A stretch of 64,000 nucleotides of DNA from Nigrospora sphaerica (Eukaryota > Ascomycota > Sordariomycetes > Amphisphaeriales > Apiosporaceae), in contig JAGVVL010000002.1 of NCBI GenBank assembly GCA_018287875.1, positions 1,674,001 through 1,738,000 on the forward strand, given 5' to 3'. Shown here in pieces: positions 48,128 through 59,533 of this stretch (the first letter of the stretch is position 1; each line of letters starts with the position of its first letter). The position numbers were made by a program, and so were the translations under genes. The notes below the pieces were generated by a model that worked only from the letters and a program-made list of their open reading frames with translations, ran no database searches and had not been told where the DNA came from.

Positions 48128-49600
48128 CCTATCTCTCCCATCCCTATCCCCAATCCCTCCCTCCCTTTCCCCCCTTCCCCTCCCTCCCCGGCGGCATGGG
48201 CGACAAACCCTGGGCGCATTGGCAATCGTCGGCTGTCGCCTCCCCCTTTAGCTGGCTACTGCATGCAGCATAGTCGCGTCCACTATTCCCCATCCCATGC
48301 CAGCAGCGCCAGCCCAGGCCATCCTCCGCCCCAAAAGCCTCCTGCCGTCGTTGTGTTGTATGGAAACGAAACAGCGCCCACCCGCATAGTGTACCCCGGC
48401 GAGCCCAGCCCGACCGCCAGTACTACCGTACGTGGCTAGAGTCGTCCCCCCCCCTACCCAAGGTACTTTACCCCCCCGTCCCTCCCCTAGTCACAAAGTC
48501 CCAGCTCCTCGTCCTAGTACGTACCCGCCCTGGTCGCTGCGTTAGGTACCACTCCCCTCGTTCGCGCTTCATTCTCCTGGGGCCGACGACCAGCGCCAGC
48601 CCACCACCCACATGAAGCATCCCAGCCAGGGTCGATCCGCGTCCATATCCATAGCTATTGCCGCGAGCACCTTTTCTCCCTCGCCCTCCCCTCGCATCCC
48701 AGGTATCACGGCTACCACGACCACTCTCCCCCACGACACTTCCCATCCTCTCTGTGTGCTCCGGCCTCTCTCGACCGTTCAGCAGCATCTTGTACCACCT
48801 GCCCGAGGCACGCCGGCCCTGCATCCACCACCGTCGTAGTATACGCCTGCAGCACCGCGTTGCTCGCTGCCATTGGTTGCTGCTCCTCTGCCGTTATCCT
48901 TGGACTGGCCTTCACACAACGTGACCCGGAGCTACCGCTGTCGGGATTGGACCAGGTCGCCCCCATTTGATTGGCGAACCAGATCTCTCTTGGAAACAAC
49001 ACAGCAGACCCTCTCTCCTACGCGCCCGACGGCGACAACATCCAGCCCCCCTCTCTCCCCTCGCTGCTTGTCAGAAGGTTACGGGCTCGCAACACGTGGA
49101 CCGGTGCAACCACCCGGACGACCATAAGGCAGAAACACCTTGCCCGCTTCCAGCGACTGCAAAGGGTACTTTGCGGTGACGGGCCTGCACTTGCGCTGCT
49201 GCACCGCACGCTTGGTCCTGCACAAACGGGGGTTGCAGAAAGAGGGACGAGAGCAGAAGGACGCTTTTCTGCCAGACGAGATAGCCCTGCCCGCTTTCTA
49301 TACTTAATAAGACGATGCGGAGGTAACCTCGCAGCGCCGCGTGGAGAAGAGAAAGAAACCGAAAAACCAAAACTGTCGCAACCGCAGCCAAACCCGGCCC
49401 CGGCTTACACAGACTGACGTACTTGGCCCAACCTTACCCTCACCAACCACCCGGAACCGCACCTTCCCAGCACCGACAGGCAGACCGTGACCTCCCCCCA
49501 CCCGTTCTGTCCCCGTCGTCGCGCTCACTCACTACGAACGCGAGCAGTCAGCAGCTGTCGCATGTCGCATGTTGCGCTGGACTCGGCTGCACTACACACA
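48128..49600 (+). promoter_or_regulatory. Pyrimidine-rich promoter and leader of the 49.6-kb gene
   Basis: CT-rich tracts (strongest at 48128-48190) and a C-rich leader precede the start codon, as is usual in filamentous ascomycetes. No TATA box or transcription start can be fixed from the sequence. Confidence 0.4.
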
Positions 49601-51239
49601 ATGGACACCAAGTTGCGAGCTTTGCAACTCCCGCTCCTGGTCGAAGAGCGGAGGCGGACCGAGGACTTCCAGGATGCCTTCTACGCCTACACGGCCTCGT
49701 CCATCGACTCGGCTTCGTCCGACGCCATAACCGCACCCGCTACGCCCACCTCGCTGTCCCGCGGTCACCTCCGATACCCCAGCTCCACCTCCTCCTCGGA
49801 GCTCTCGACCCCCGCGACCTCGGATGGCCCTTCGTCACCAACTCAGCTCTCGCTGAACACGGGGACCGGCAAGTCGCTTCTGCCCGACGTGGAAGAGGAG
49901 CCCTTCGAGGCCCACGACTCCGACTCGGACTGCTACTCCAACTATGACGACACGGCGTCGGACCACTTCGACCTCGACTACTGTTTGTGTAAGTGACGGT
50001 GGGAGTCCGGTGGCGAGGAACATGTCACGCTAACACGCCTTGGTAGGTGATGAGCCCTGCATCCACCAAGATGCCGACCTGGTCCACAGCACCACCGACT
50101 TCTACACGCAATCGCCCAGCGTTGATTATGATTTTGGATGCCTCAGCGATGGTGATTTGAGCTCGAGCGTGCCATCCTCGAAAAAGCGCGGTGGCAGCGC
50201 CGAGTCCACCTTGGCTGGACTCACGCAACGCTTTGGTTCCAGATTCCCGCCCTTAACGCGCTGGAAGTCGAAGAGAAACACAAGCCTCACGCAATCACCT
50301 ACGTCCGACTATGGCTTCGACCAGCGCTCCATCATCTCACGGACACAGTCGCGCGCCCAATCGAGAGCGCCTTCCAGCCGGTCGTCTTCCCTGGCCTCGT
50401 TCAGGTCCCCGCGGGACCGGTGCGATATCCCTCTTCCTCCCACGCCAGCCCTATCCTACTACGAGAGTAGCGAGAGCGTCGTCGGTCTTTCGTGTATCGA
50501 CATCGAAAAGGCCAACGCCATGTGCCCCGAGATCGAGCGCGAGCGTGCGCAGGCCACGACGCCTCTTCTGCCGCCTTCGCTGCACAGCGGATCCACAGGC
50601 TCCTTGACGGCGGCGCCCTCGCCCTTGGAATCCCCGGCGATCGCGCCCGCGGAGCCTCCGTCACCGCTCGCTCTCTCGCCGCCACTCAGCTCCAAGCCGT
50701 CCAACTCGTCCTTCCAGCGGATCGCGCTTTCGGCTGAGCTCCCGCACATCCCCGCGCCCGATGCCTGGTCCGACCGCCTGGGACACGCCAACTTCACCAT
50801 CGAGCCCCAGCCCTACGTCCCGGCGGTGTGGAGTCCGGACTCGTTGCGCCAGCTCAAATCCGACTGGGACATGGCGCGCGTCAACTACACCAAGCACCTG
50901 GCGCGTACCGGCGAGCACTACGGCACGACTTCCAAGACGTACGCCATGACGGAGGCCAAGTGGGCCGAAATCGACTCGCTCTGGCGGGCTCAGCTCGACG
51001 CTCTGGCCGAGGTCGTTCTCGAGGACGGTGCGGCGGGCGACCTGTCCAACTACGACCGGGCCATCCTCACGACGCTGCCCCGCATGGACGCCGAGGGCAA
51101 GTTCCCCGACCGTGGCGACGAGGACATCGTCGGGCCGATGGTGCGCGAAGAGGCTATGGTCCAATCTCCGGACCTGCTGGACCGCCGGGGGGCCGGTTTC
51201 TGGCGTAACCTGGCCGGCCGGGTCGGTTTGAAAAAATAA
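49601..51239 (+). CDS. Serine-rich protein of unknown function with a conserved-looking C-terminal domain
   Basis: Exons 49601-49988 and 50047-51239 (58-base intron; donor GTAAGT, branch GCTAACA, acceptor TAG, phase 1) encode 526 residues. The junction reads CLC-DEPC. Residues 1-373 are Ser/Thr/Pro-rich with acidic patches (DSDSDCYSNYDD, DYDFGCLSDGDL) and a basic WKSKR patch. Residues 374-526 look folded: LGHANFTIEPQPYVP, then helices with MARVNYTKHLARTGEHYG and KWAEIDSLWRAQLD, ending WRNLAGRVGLKK. Similar proteins in related fungi are, as far as I recall, carried as hypothetical proteins or as 'only prolin and serine are matching'; I know of no assigned function. The start has a good context (ACAATGG); an in-frame ATG at 49562 would add 13 residues. 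No signal peptide or membrane segment is visible. Confidence 0.87.
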
Positions 51240-52633
51240 GAAACTCAACTCGCTTCCTGCGGAACCAAAAGTTCCGCATTACCCCAACACTTTACGACGA
51301 TTATGACGACTCTGACGATCGCGTCACTCACGCTCATTATGATTACGACTTTTTGACTTTATTCCGGTTCGCAACATCGCCTGCGAGAGATACCCACCCG
51401 CGTCACTCCTTCCGCTCGTTTCGCCGTCGTTGATCGCCACGACCGACGATACTTCTGCCTCGCCCCCGCATACGGGGGGCGACGATTATTATTTATTTGT
51501 TCAAAATACCTAGACTCTAATCCGTGTCGAGGCGGGGTCCTACTGCACATATGGCGACGGATCTGCTTCGTTTTTTCTCTGCTGTTTAGCCGGTGTTGGG
51601 AAAGGGTACATAGAATTGCGAAGGGCTAGACTTGGGGGAACAACCCTGACTGATACACCTTTGATTGGGCGCATCACCACGACTGTCCTGGAGTTGTTGG
51701 GGACAGGGACAGGGCGATATGGGAGGCGGACGCCCGGGATGATGGGCCGAGCGAAAGCGGCTGCAGAGTTCGTGTTGCACAGCAAGTACCACAGCGGAAT
51801 ATTGGACGAAAGCGTCCAGTGGGGGAGGGACGGTGGACTGGTGGCAGCTGGTTTGAGCTGCAGTGTCTTGTGAGGAATGCAGCCTCCGGCCCTTTGCGGC
51901 TCTCCGGGGAGGCTCTCTCTTGGGGCGCTGGGAGGATGGTGGCAAGGCTTGTTTGCATAGGCAACGCGCATCGTGCACGAGAGGAGGAGGAGCAGCAAGC
52001 AGCCAATAAACAAACAATAATCAAGAAATAATACCACCTGCTCTCACGCGCACGCCCGCACGTCCGCACACACACACATACACAAACATCTTTTACAAGC
52101 ACGTGCTCTCTCTTCCCCTTTCTCTCCGCAACCAACCCCCCCTTCTCTCATTCACGCCTTCTCGCCGTAAGTCCCTATCTCTCTCTGTCTAATCGCTGCT
52201 TCGGGTGACACGGGGCCAACACAAGGCCCCGGCAGGATTGGCTCACCGGGCGCGCGCGGAGCCATGGTTTTGCGGCTCGCTTCGCGTGCCATGGGGAATT
52301 GTCTTTGGCTGTTCCCGGCAGAGGCGGGGGGCTGTGAGTGGTTATCGGATTGGCTGCCTGGCGAGAAAGGCGATGGTTACACAACCAGGGCCCCCCCTTC
52401 CCATGTCGCCAGCCATCTCTCTATCCGTCCACCCATGGGATCTCCCATCCCAACCGTCCATCTTTCCCCTCTCCATCTTCTTCTCCAACGGAAGGCGGGA
52501 GGCGCGCTGCTCACCGGCCCACCCTGTCCCTGATGCCGGATAAAAGTGGAGACCGCGTACGACATCATCACTCAAAGCCGTTAGACGGGCTTTTCTAGCT
52601 AAGCCAAGCTGGAGCAGTCGATACCGCCCCCCC

Positions 52634-52655
52634 AGGGCCCAGGGCCCAGGGCCCA
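52634..52655. repeat. Heptamer AGGGCCC repeat
   Basis: Three tandem copies of AGGGCCC, each containing the GGGCCC palindrome. Confidence 0.85.
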
Positions 52656-53142
52656 GGGGAAAGAAGCCCACGAGCTCCTTTCAGGCGCTCACGGGCGGTG
52701 CAGAAGCGCTGGCTGGCCCTTCAAGCCTGGGCTCGCCTGGGATGATGTGGCCAAGTACATTTGCAGATAGGTACCTAGGTAGCTTCCATCCTTACCACAG
52801 CCCTACTCCGTTGCAGTAGAGCCAAGCAGGTCGGGTACTAGACTAAGTAGTCACGACCTTGGCTACATTTGCCTATCCCAACTAAGTAAGTACCTACACA
52901 CTGACGTCGTAAGTACATCCGACCTCACGGCATCGAAGCTGGAAGCCAAAAGCTAAAGAAGGCAACTCGGGAGCTCGGGGCGGAAAGTGTTTGAGCGCCT
53001 TCCACCACGTCGTCCAACTCACGCCATCCCCGGGACGCATCTCTTCCTACCGCCTGAACGTTCACCGGGCGTGTGCCCCTGTCCCGTGCCTCTTCACCCC
53101 GAACCAACATCTCTCCTCTCGAGCCGGTGCTGCTGCGCCGCG

Positions 53143-53171
53143 CCGCCGCCGCCGCCGCCGCCGCCGCTGCT
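53143..53171 (+). repeat. (GCC)n run in the HMT1 leader
   Basis: About nine GCC/CCG units end 17 bases before the start codon. After the ATG another short GCC run encodes the N-terminal alanines. Confidence 0.85.
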
Positions 53172-53187
53172 GCTTCTGCGAATCGTT

Positions 53188-56090
53188 ATGGCCGCCGCCG
53201 CCGCCAGCTGGAGCCTCGGCTCGAGCCTCCACGCCCTGAACACGGCAAGGGACGTCTATCCCGCCGTCGTGCTCGTCGTGTTCCTCGCCTGCTTCGTGAC
53301 GTACGGCATCGTCCACGCGCCCCGCGAGGCCGACAAGGTGGTGCGCGGCCCTGGAGGCCGTCCCCTGCCCGTGCGTCCCAGGCCCAACAACGGCCACGCC
53401 GCCGACGACGATGCCGCCGCCGCCCAGAAGGACGTTTCGCCCCGCGCCAAGCTGGCCTTCCGCCTCGGTCACACCGCCGTCCTCCTGACCTTCGTCGTCC
53501 ACGCCGCCACCATGGTGCTGCAGGCACTGCTCTACCGCCACGACGAGTGGTGGCCCGGCCAGAGCCCCGTCATCTTCGTCGTCGGCTCCTTCTTCTCCTG
53601 GTTCATCGTCCTCATCAGTCTCATCGACACCACGCCCGCGCCGTCGCTGGTCCACGTGGTCACCTGGCTCGTGTCCCTGCCCTTCGAGCTCCTAATCCTC
53701 GTCGCGAGCCTGAACATCTACGCCCAGCCGCACCACGAGCCCGTCGTCGGTGACCAACAAGGCGGCCGCCTCCGTCAGGGCGTCACCCCCTGGGAGGCCG
53801 TCGAGGTCTCCATCTACCTGCTGCGCATCTTGCTGCTCGTTGGCTCTGTAGTCCTGTTCGCCGTCCTGAAGTGGTCGCCGGCGACCAAGGGTCCGGGTGC
53901 GGCACCTACGACGTCCGAACAGGCGCCCTTGCTGGGGGAGAACGGCGCGAGTAACGGCCACGCCTACGGCACGAGCCCAGCCTCGTCCACCGGCCCGAAC
54001 GCCACCAAAGTGCAGAAACCCAAGACGGACGCATGGGCCAAGCCGACAGAGCCCCCCAACGTCACCTGGTTCCAGTACCTGCGTGGGTTTGCCATTCTCG
54101 TGCCGTATCTCTGGCCGCAAAAGTCTCTGAGGCTGCAGTTCCTGGCTGTCATCTGCTTCCTCATCATGGTAATCCAGCGCGTTCTCAACGTCTTCGTGCC
54201 CGTCCTCAGCGGCTACATCACAAATGCTCTCGCGGGCGATGAGGAAGGCGGCGTGCGGGCTCCATGGCTCCTCATTGGCTTGTACGTGCTGTTCCGGTGG
54301 CTGCAAGGCTCGCAGGGCATTCTCAGCGCCATCCGAGCCGTCCTATGGATCCCCGTGGAGCAGTACAGCTACCAGGCCATCTCGACGGCCGCTTTCGAGC
54401 ACGTCCACAACCTGGACGCCGAGTTCCACACGGGAAAACGCACGGGCGAGCTCATTTCGGCCCTAAACAAAGGCAGCGCCATCAACTCGTTCCTGGAACT
54501 CGTCACGTTCAATGTCGGGCCCATGGTTCTTGACCTAGTAGTGGCGGTTTGTTATTTCACCGCCGAGTTTGATGTCTACCTTGGCCTGCTCGTGGCTATC
54601 ACCACGGTTCTCTATATTTATGTGACGGTCAGTCCGACTCTTGTGTTTTCGGAAGCTTGGGTGCCGGTCGATCTCTTGCTAACTCGGCTCAGATACGGAT
54701 GGCGTCGTGGAGAGTCAAGCTCCGACGCGACTATGTCAACGCCGACCGAGAAATGGAGGCAGTCAAGAACGACTCCCTCCACTCCTGGGATACTGTCAAG
54801 TATTTCAACGCCGAGGACTACGAGTTTGGCCGCTACCGCAACGCCATGAAAAACATGCAAAATTACGAGTACTGGGTGCGCGTCACGCTCGCCTACCTCA
54901 ACTCGATCCAGGGCGCTGTTTTCATGTTGTCGCTTCTCGTCGCCTGCTTTATTATGGCGTACCAAGTCGCCGCGGGTTTCCAGACCGTGGGCCACTTCGT
55001 CATACTCATCACCTACATGGCCCAGCTCCAAGCGCCCCTCAACTTCTTCGGCACCTTTTACCGCACCATCCAGAACAACCTGATTTCGGCAGAGCGCATG
55101 CTGGAGTTGTTCAGAGAACAGCCGCTGGTGACTGACCGAGAGGGCGCCGAGACGCTCGACTCGTGCACTGGTGAGATTGAGTTCCGCGACGTCAACTTCT
55201 CGTACGACGGCCGGCGCGACGCCCTAGACAACCTGTCTTTCCGCTGCCCCGCCGGAACGACGACGGCGCTCGTTGGCGAGTCGGGCGGCGGCAAGTCGAC
55301 CGTCATGCGCATGCTATTCCGCTACTACAACCCCACGAGCGGCTCGATTCTCGTCGACGGCCGGGACGTGCAGGACATCCGGATTGACTCGCTGCGAAAG
55401 TTCATCGGCGTAGTACCGCAGGACTGCAACATGTTCAACGAGTCCATCATGTACAATCTCAAGTACGCCAATCAGGATGCAAGCGAGGAAGACGTCTACG
55501 CGGCCTGCAAGGCAGCGTCGATCCATGACCGCATCGTGGAGTTCCCCGACGGCTACAACACGGTCGTTGGCGAACGGGGTGTCCGGCTCTCGGGCGGCGA
55601 GAGGCAGAGAGTGGCCATTGCGCGCACCATTCTGAAGAACCCTCGCATCACACTGCTGGACGAGGCCACGGCGGCGCTGGACACGGAGACGGAGGAGAAA
55701 ATCCAGCAGTCGTTTGACACGCTGGCACAGGGCAGGACCATGATCATTATTGCGCACCGCCTCTCGACCATTGTGTCTGCGGACCAGATTGTGGTGCTCA
55801 ACAAGGGGACGGTGGTAGAACGGGGCACGCACGACGATCTGATTGCCCTCGGCGGCAAGTACGCATCGATGTGGCGAAAGCAGTCGCGGGCCCAAAAGGC
55901 GCGCGAGGAAGCCAAGCTGCTCCGCGACCGGGCCCGCAAGCGGCTCGAGGACGCCGAGGTCGACTCGGCCAGCGTGACCGAGGACGAGGCGGAAAGCGCC
56001 CAGAGCCGGGCGAGCCGGGCGAGCCGGCATGGCCCTTCAGACAGCACCGGCACCGGCCGCTGGGCCGGCAAGCCGCCGGGACACCCATAG
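53188..56090 (+). CDS. hmt1: HMT1-type half-size ABC transporter (vacuolar metal/phytochelatin tolerance)
   Basis: Exons 53188-54627 and 54693-56090 (65-base intron, donor GTCAGT, branch GCTAAC, acceptor CAG, phase 0) encode 945 residues. An N-terminal TMD0 of about five membrane segments (near 24-43, 88-112, 130-150, 155-180, 210-230) and a linker with the EQAPLLGENG patch precede a six-segment ABC membrane domain (about 300-600). The nucleotide-binding domain has Walker A GESGGGKST at 675-683, signature LSGGERQR at 779-786, Walker B ITLLDEAT at 799-806 and switch AHRLST at about 835. The charged tail is unlike these domains. The architecture is that of S. pombe Hmt1, which moves phytochelatins, glutathione conjugates or cadmium complexes into the vacuole. 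Mitochondrial Atm1 is less likely, because Atm1 lacks TMD0 and has a presequence. The 3' end faces the kinase gene 348 bases away. Confidence 0.94.
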
Positions 56091-56438
56091 GCCCGTCATT
56101 TCGGACGCCATGTGCTGCCTTTCCGTCTTTAATACACAGGAGCGGTCTTGTGCCAGACAAGACGGCCGTCTACAAATAAGGCGGGAGAAGAAAGGATAGG
56201 GGAGCGCAGGCTCGAGTCGGTACGCGTCGACATGAGGTTTGGAGAGTGTAGAGCATGTAGAATATTGATCAAAAGCGTTCCATTGGGCGCATCTATAGCG
56301 CCCTGTGTCTGTAAACCCGTATGAGTTTGTCTTGTTTACTTTGTAATAGCACCGGCGTTGTGAGTATCCGGGCATGACACAGCCGGCGGCTGGGCAATGA
56401 CGGTCGGTTCATGAGCCGGTTCTGTACCTAAAACAAAC
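56091..56438. other. Convergent 3' ends of HMT1 and the kinase gene
   Basis: A 348-base spacer between two stop codons; presumably both 3' untranslated regions, possibly overlapping. No other feature is visible. Confidence 0.6.
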
Positions 56439-57776
56439 TCAAGGCCACGGGCTGGGTCGGCGCTTCAGGATGAAGCGCACGCGGGCCTCGAGCCACTCGG
56501 TATTACCCCAGAAGCCCCAGCTGGCCTGGAAGCGCAGCCAGTCGACCAGGGCGGCCTCCCAGTGCCGCGTGAAGACATCCCAAGGGTACCGCTTGCCGGC
56601 CACGCTCTCGAGAGTCTGCACGTAGTGCTGGAGGAGAGCGCGCTCGCCCGCTTGCATGTCCAATTCCCAGGGCACATCGCCCCGTTCGTCGTCGCCGCCA
56701 CCGCCGAGAAGCCGCCCCAGCGGCACCGAGCACGTAAACAGCTTGGCCAGGTCGCAGACGCCCAGGCCGAGGCCGACGTACTGGAAATCGAAAAAGGCGA
56801 CGGCGGCTGCTGCGGCGGCGTCCGAGGAGGAGGAGGACGGGGAGGTGGTGCCAAACATGTTTTCCGACTTGACGTCGCCGTGGATCACCGTCATGTACTC
56901 GGCCGCGGCGCCCCCGTCGGCCCCGTCGTCGGCGGCCGTCGGGGCCAAAAAGTCGGCCACCTCTTCGGCCACGGCGCGCCCGCTGCGGCCCGGCGCGCAC
57001 AGCGCGGCGCTCCACTCGTCGCGGCCGCGCCCGGCCGCCAGCGCCGCGTACTCGTGCCGCCGCGTCGCGAGGTACGTGTAGCCGCCGTTGAGCCAGATGT
57101 TGCGAACGTCGGCGGTGCTGGGGTGCTGGAGGGGCGGGCGCACGAGCGAGGTCCCGTCGTCGACGACGTTGGGACGACGGAGGCCCCAGAAGTGCCCGTG
57201 GAAGCCCGCGAGCCAGTCGAGCGCGGCCGCCACGAGGGCCGCCGAGAGGACGCCGCGCTTTTCGAGGGCCAGCGGGAAGGCGGCGCCGGCGTCGCCGTGG
57301 GCCTCGGCCGTTTCCTCGTCCTCATCGTCATCCTGGTCGTTGCCCCGGGGCAAAAGCCGCAGGTCCCGGGGCCACGGCACCCTCAGGTCGCGCAGCAGCA
57401 AGGCCGAGGACGCACCGCGACCCCCGTCGCCGCCGCCGCCGCCGCTGGCCAGGCAGCGGGCGACGGCGACGCGGGCGGGCAGCCGGGACGCCAGGCGCTC
57501 GTAAAAGTGCCGCTCGACCTGGTACGAGAGCATCTTGCGGCGGTGGCCCTCGTCGTCGTCGCAGGCGGCGGGCGGCGCCGCGATGGACTTGAGCACCAGG
57601 GACACGGACACGGGGGCGGCGCCGGCGCCGGGCCCCGTCGCCTCGACGGCGCAGATGTGGCCGTAGCCGGCCCAGAGCGACTGCACGGGCGTGCAAGACA
57701 CGAGGGTCAGGCCGCGCTGGGCCAGCAGCGCGGCCGCCGTCTCGTCGAGACTGCGACGCGGCGGCGGCGGCGGCAT
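56439..57776 (-). CDS. Ecdysteroid/choline-kinase-like phosphotransferase (CHK/EcKL family)
   Basis: One frame without introns encodes 445 residues. The small-molecule-kinase hallmarks are present: likely ATP-binding lysine K63 (SLVLK), catalytic loop VIHGDVKSEN with D301 and N306, and metal-binding D330 in AFFDFQYVGLG followed by CDLAKLF. The motif order and the DFQ variant fit the CHK/EcKL branch of aminoglycoside-phosphotransferase-like kinases rather than protein kinases. The substrate is not inferable; members act on ecdysteroids in insects and on unknown small alcohols or drugs in fungi. Low-complexity insertions are conspicuous: a Gly run near 112-120, an acidic run at 147-158 and Ser/Ala runs at 312-326. 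They sit between conserved motifs and could be loops. The start context (GACGATG) is acceptable. There is no signal peptide. Confidence 0.87.
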   Translation of the reverse strand: MPPPPPRRSLDETAAALLAQRGLTLVSCTPVQSLWAGYGHICAVEATGPGAGAAPVSVSLVLKSIAAPPAACDDDEGHRRKMLSYQVERHFYERLASRLPARVAVARCLASGGGGGDGGRGASSALLLRDLRVPWPRDLRLLPRGNDQDDDEDEETAEAHGDAGAAFPLALEKRGVLSAALVAAALDWLAGFHGHFWGLRRPNVVDDGTSLVRPPLQHPSTADVRNIWLNGGYTYLATRRHEYAALAAGRGRDEWSAALCAPGRSGRAVAEEVADFLAPTAADDGADGGAAAEYMTVIHGDVKSENMFGTTSPSSSSSDAAAAAAVAFFDFQYVGLGLGVCDLAKLFTCSVPLGRLLGGGGDDERGDVPWELDMQAGERALLQHYVQTLESVAGKRYPWDVFTRHWEAALVDWLRFQASWGFWGNTEWLEARVRFILKRRPSPWP

Positions 57777-59533
57777 CGTCTTGGTGTTTTGCCTTCTCGG
57801 GGAAGAGAGATATTTGGGTGGGAAGAAAGGGCAAGCTGATTTTCCCCCTGACCTTCTGCGTATCCGTCTGGTTTCTTTCCGGCCTTGAGGGGTGGGCTCT
57901 CCCGTGGTAATACTTGGTTCTCGCCAGCAGGTTCGTGAGTCGAAATCGGGACGGGGTTGGGCGGGTGTGGGTCAAATCGTAGCGTCGGTGGGAGAGACGA
58001 TCAGTGAGATTCACAGGACGCAAGGCCATACGCTCTCACGCCACAGCATCGAAAAATATCCCAGTACCACCAATTAACGTGATTTGCCATCCATAAAATT
58101 TTCCTGAGGTGCTTCGTGAAGTACTTCTGTGTTATGATACTCGCGTAGGTGTAGTTGGTGGCATCCGTTCCCAAATCGGCCCGCAGCGGTGGCCGCGATC
58201 CGCTGCAAAACCACATGGGTGAGACGACCATCGGAAAAGCAAGGGGATGCCGCGGAGGTCGCGTTGACAATCTCAGTCAACCTGGTCCCAAGCGTCCATT
58301 GAAAAATAGAAGCGGCTGAGATAAGTGAGTAGAACTGCAGCAGGCATTCCCATCATCTCTGTTTTCGCGGCTTCTGAACTTGCCAGAAGGGATTTGTTGG
58401 AATAAATGGACCCGGACGCAGCATAGCCATATGTATCTTATCCGGGAGTTTCTGATTTAAGTCAATGGGAGGAGGTGAGACAGAGAACATTTATCGACTG
58501 GTGACCAATAAGAATCCCAGGGCGCCATTGACACGACCTACACAAGCAAACTGCCATGTTCCCAGGTCGAAGCATACATTAGCATACCTATGATTCCGAC
58601 GAGCCTCTCGATCTTAGGCCATTTTATGTGATATGTACCTATAACCACACACCAACCCGATTGACGAGATCCAGGTTAGCATAGGGGTTCCCCCCTCTCC
58701 CCCCTTAATGATGATTGGCGAGGCCCGTCGTTGATAGTTCCGCCTAATCGCGGTGAGACGGTGTACCGAAGTGTTAACCTAGGTACACAGGGTCGCTATG
58801 GCAAGTTTGACCATTACCATATGCCATAACGGTCGCACCAGATGCGGTTCGTGTGTGCCATTAACTTGGATTCTGGGGATCAGCCACCAACCAAAGACGT
58901 ACTTGACGGAAGGGAGCGGCGCAACAATCACGACTGCTCCTATGCATCGATAATATCCCATAGCACCCGGTACGGAAGGACTGACCTACACATTACGTAA
59001 GAGGTACCTATTCGAAAACGGAATTTCGTTATCACTGCGATATTTGAAGAGTTTCGGATTATGAGGACGGCTCAGCCCTCTCATGGAGCGTGTTGCTGCT
59101 GCCTAGGGTCCGAGGGTGTGGTGCGGCGTGGTTTTTGAATGCAACGTGTGCCTACACAAACTCGCGGTCTTAAAAGATGCAAAACTCCCGGCGAAAGAAA
59201 CTTCACGACGTGTTTACTTCAGCTAGGCAGTAGTCGACTCAGTCTGGCTCTGTTTTGATATTGTGCCTGCCTTGTGAGGTTGGAACTGGCAGAAGGAGAA
59301 GCTACGATGTTGCCCCACTGAAACCCCACGACGCGCCTAGGCGCGTTTCTGCCTATTTTAAAGTGCTTGCAGCCGAGCTGATCCGACCCTTGAAATGTGA
59401 CGTCGCGTCCTCCCGCGCACCTGCTCTCCCTTCTATGCCCTCCGGCTTGATACAGGTCGGACTGCGAATGCACCGTGTTCCCATTCGGGCTCTTTCGCGA
59501 CTCAAACTCCAGAGGCGGGACCAGATTCGTACC
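57777..59533. other. Divergent intergenic region between the kinase and the DNA-repair gene
   Basis: This region should contain both promoters, since the flanking genes diverge. An AAGAGGTACC copy lies at 58999-59008. In-frame ATGs upstream of the DNA-repair gene at 59435 and 59468 are discussed with that gene. Nothing else is supported. Confidence 0.55.

Larger units (their letters stand above)
51240..53187. other. Intergenic region and HMT1 promoter/leader
   Basis: The first part is presumed 3' untranslated region of the preceding gene. No gene is visible. A GGGCCCA repeat lies at 52634-52655, several GGTACCTAGGTA-type words at 52760-52910, and a GCC trinucleotide run just before the HMT1 start codon. 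Confidence 0.55.

Noticed and set aside
50661..51248. 195-codon frame antisense to the 49.6-kb gene
   Set aside because: Shadow of exon 2; no independent evidence.
56562..57839. 425-codon frame antisense to the kinase gene
   Set aside because: The sense frame has complete catalytic motifs; the antisense product is low complexity.
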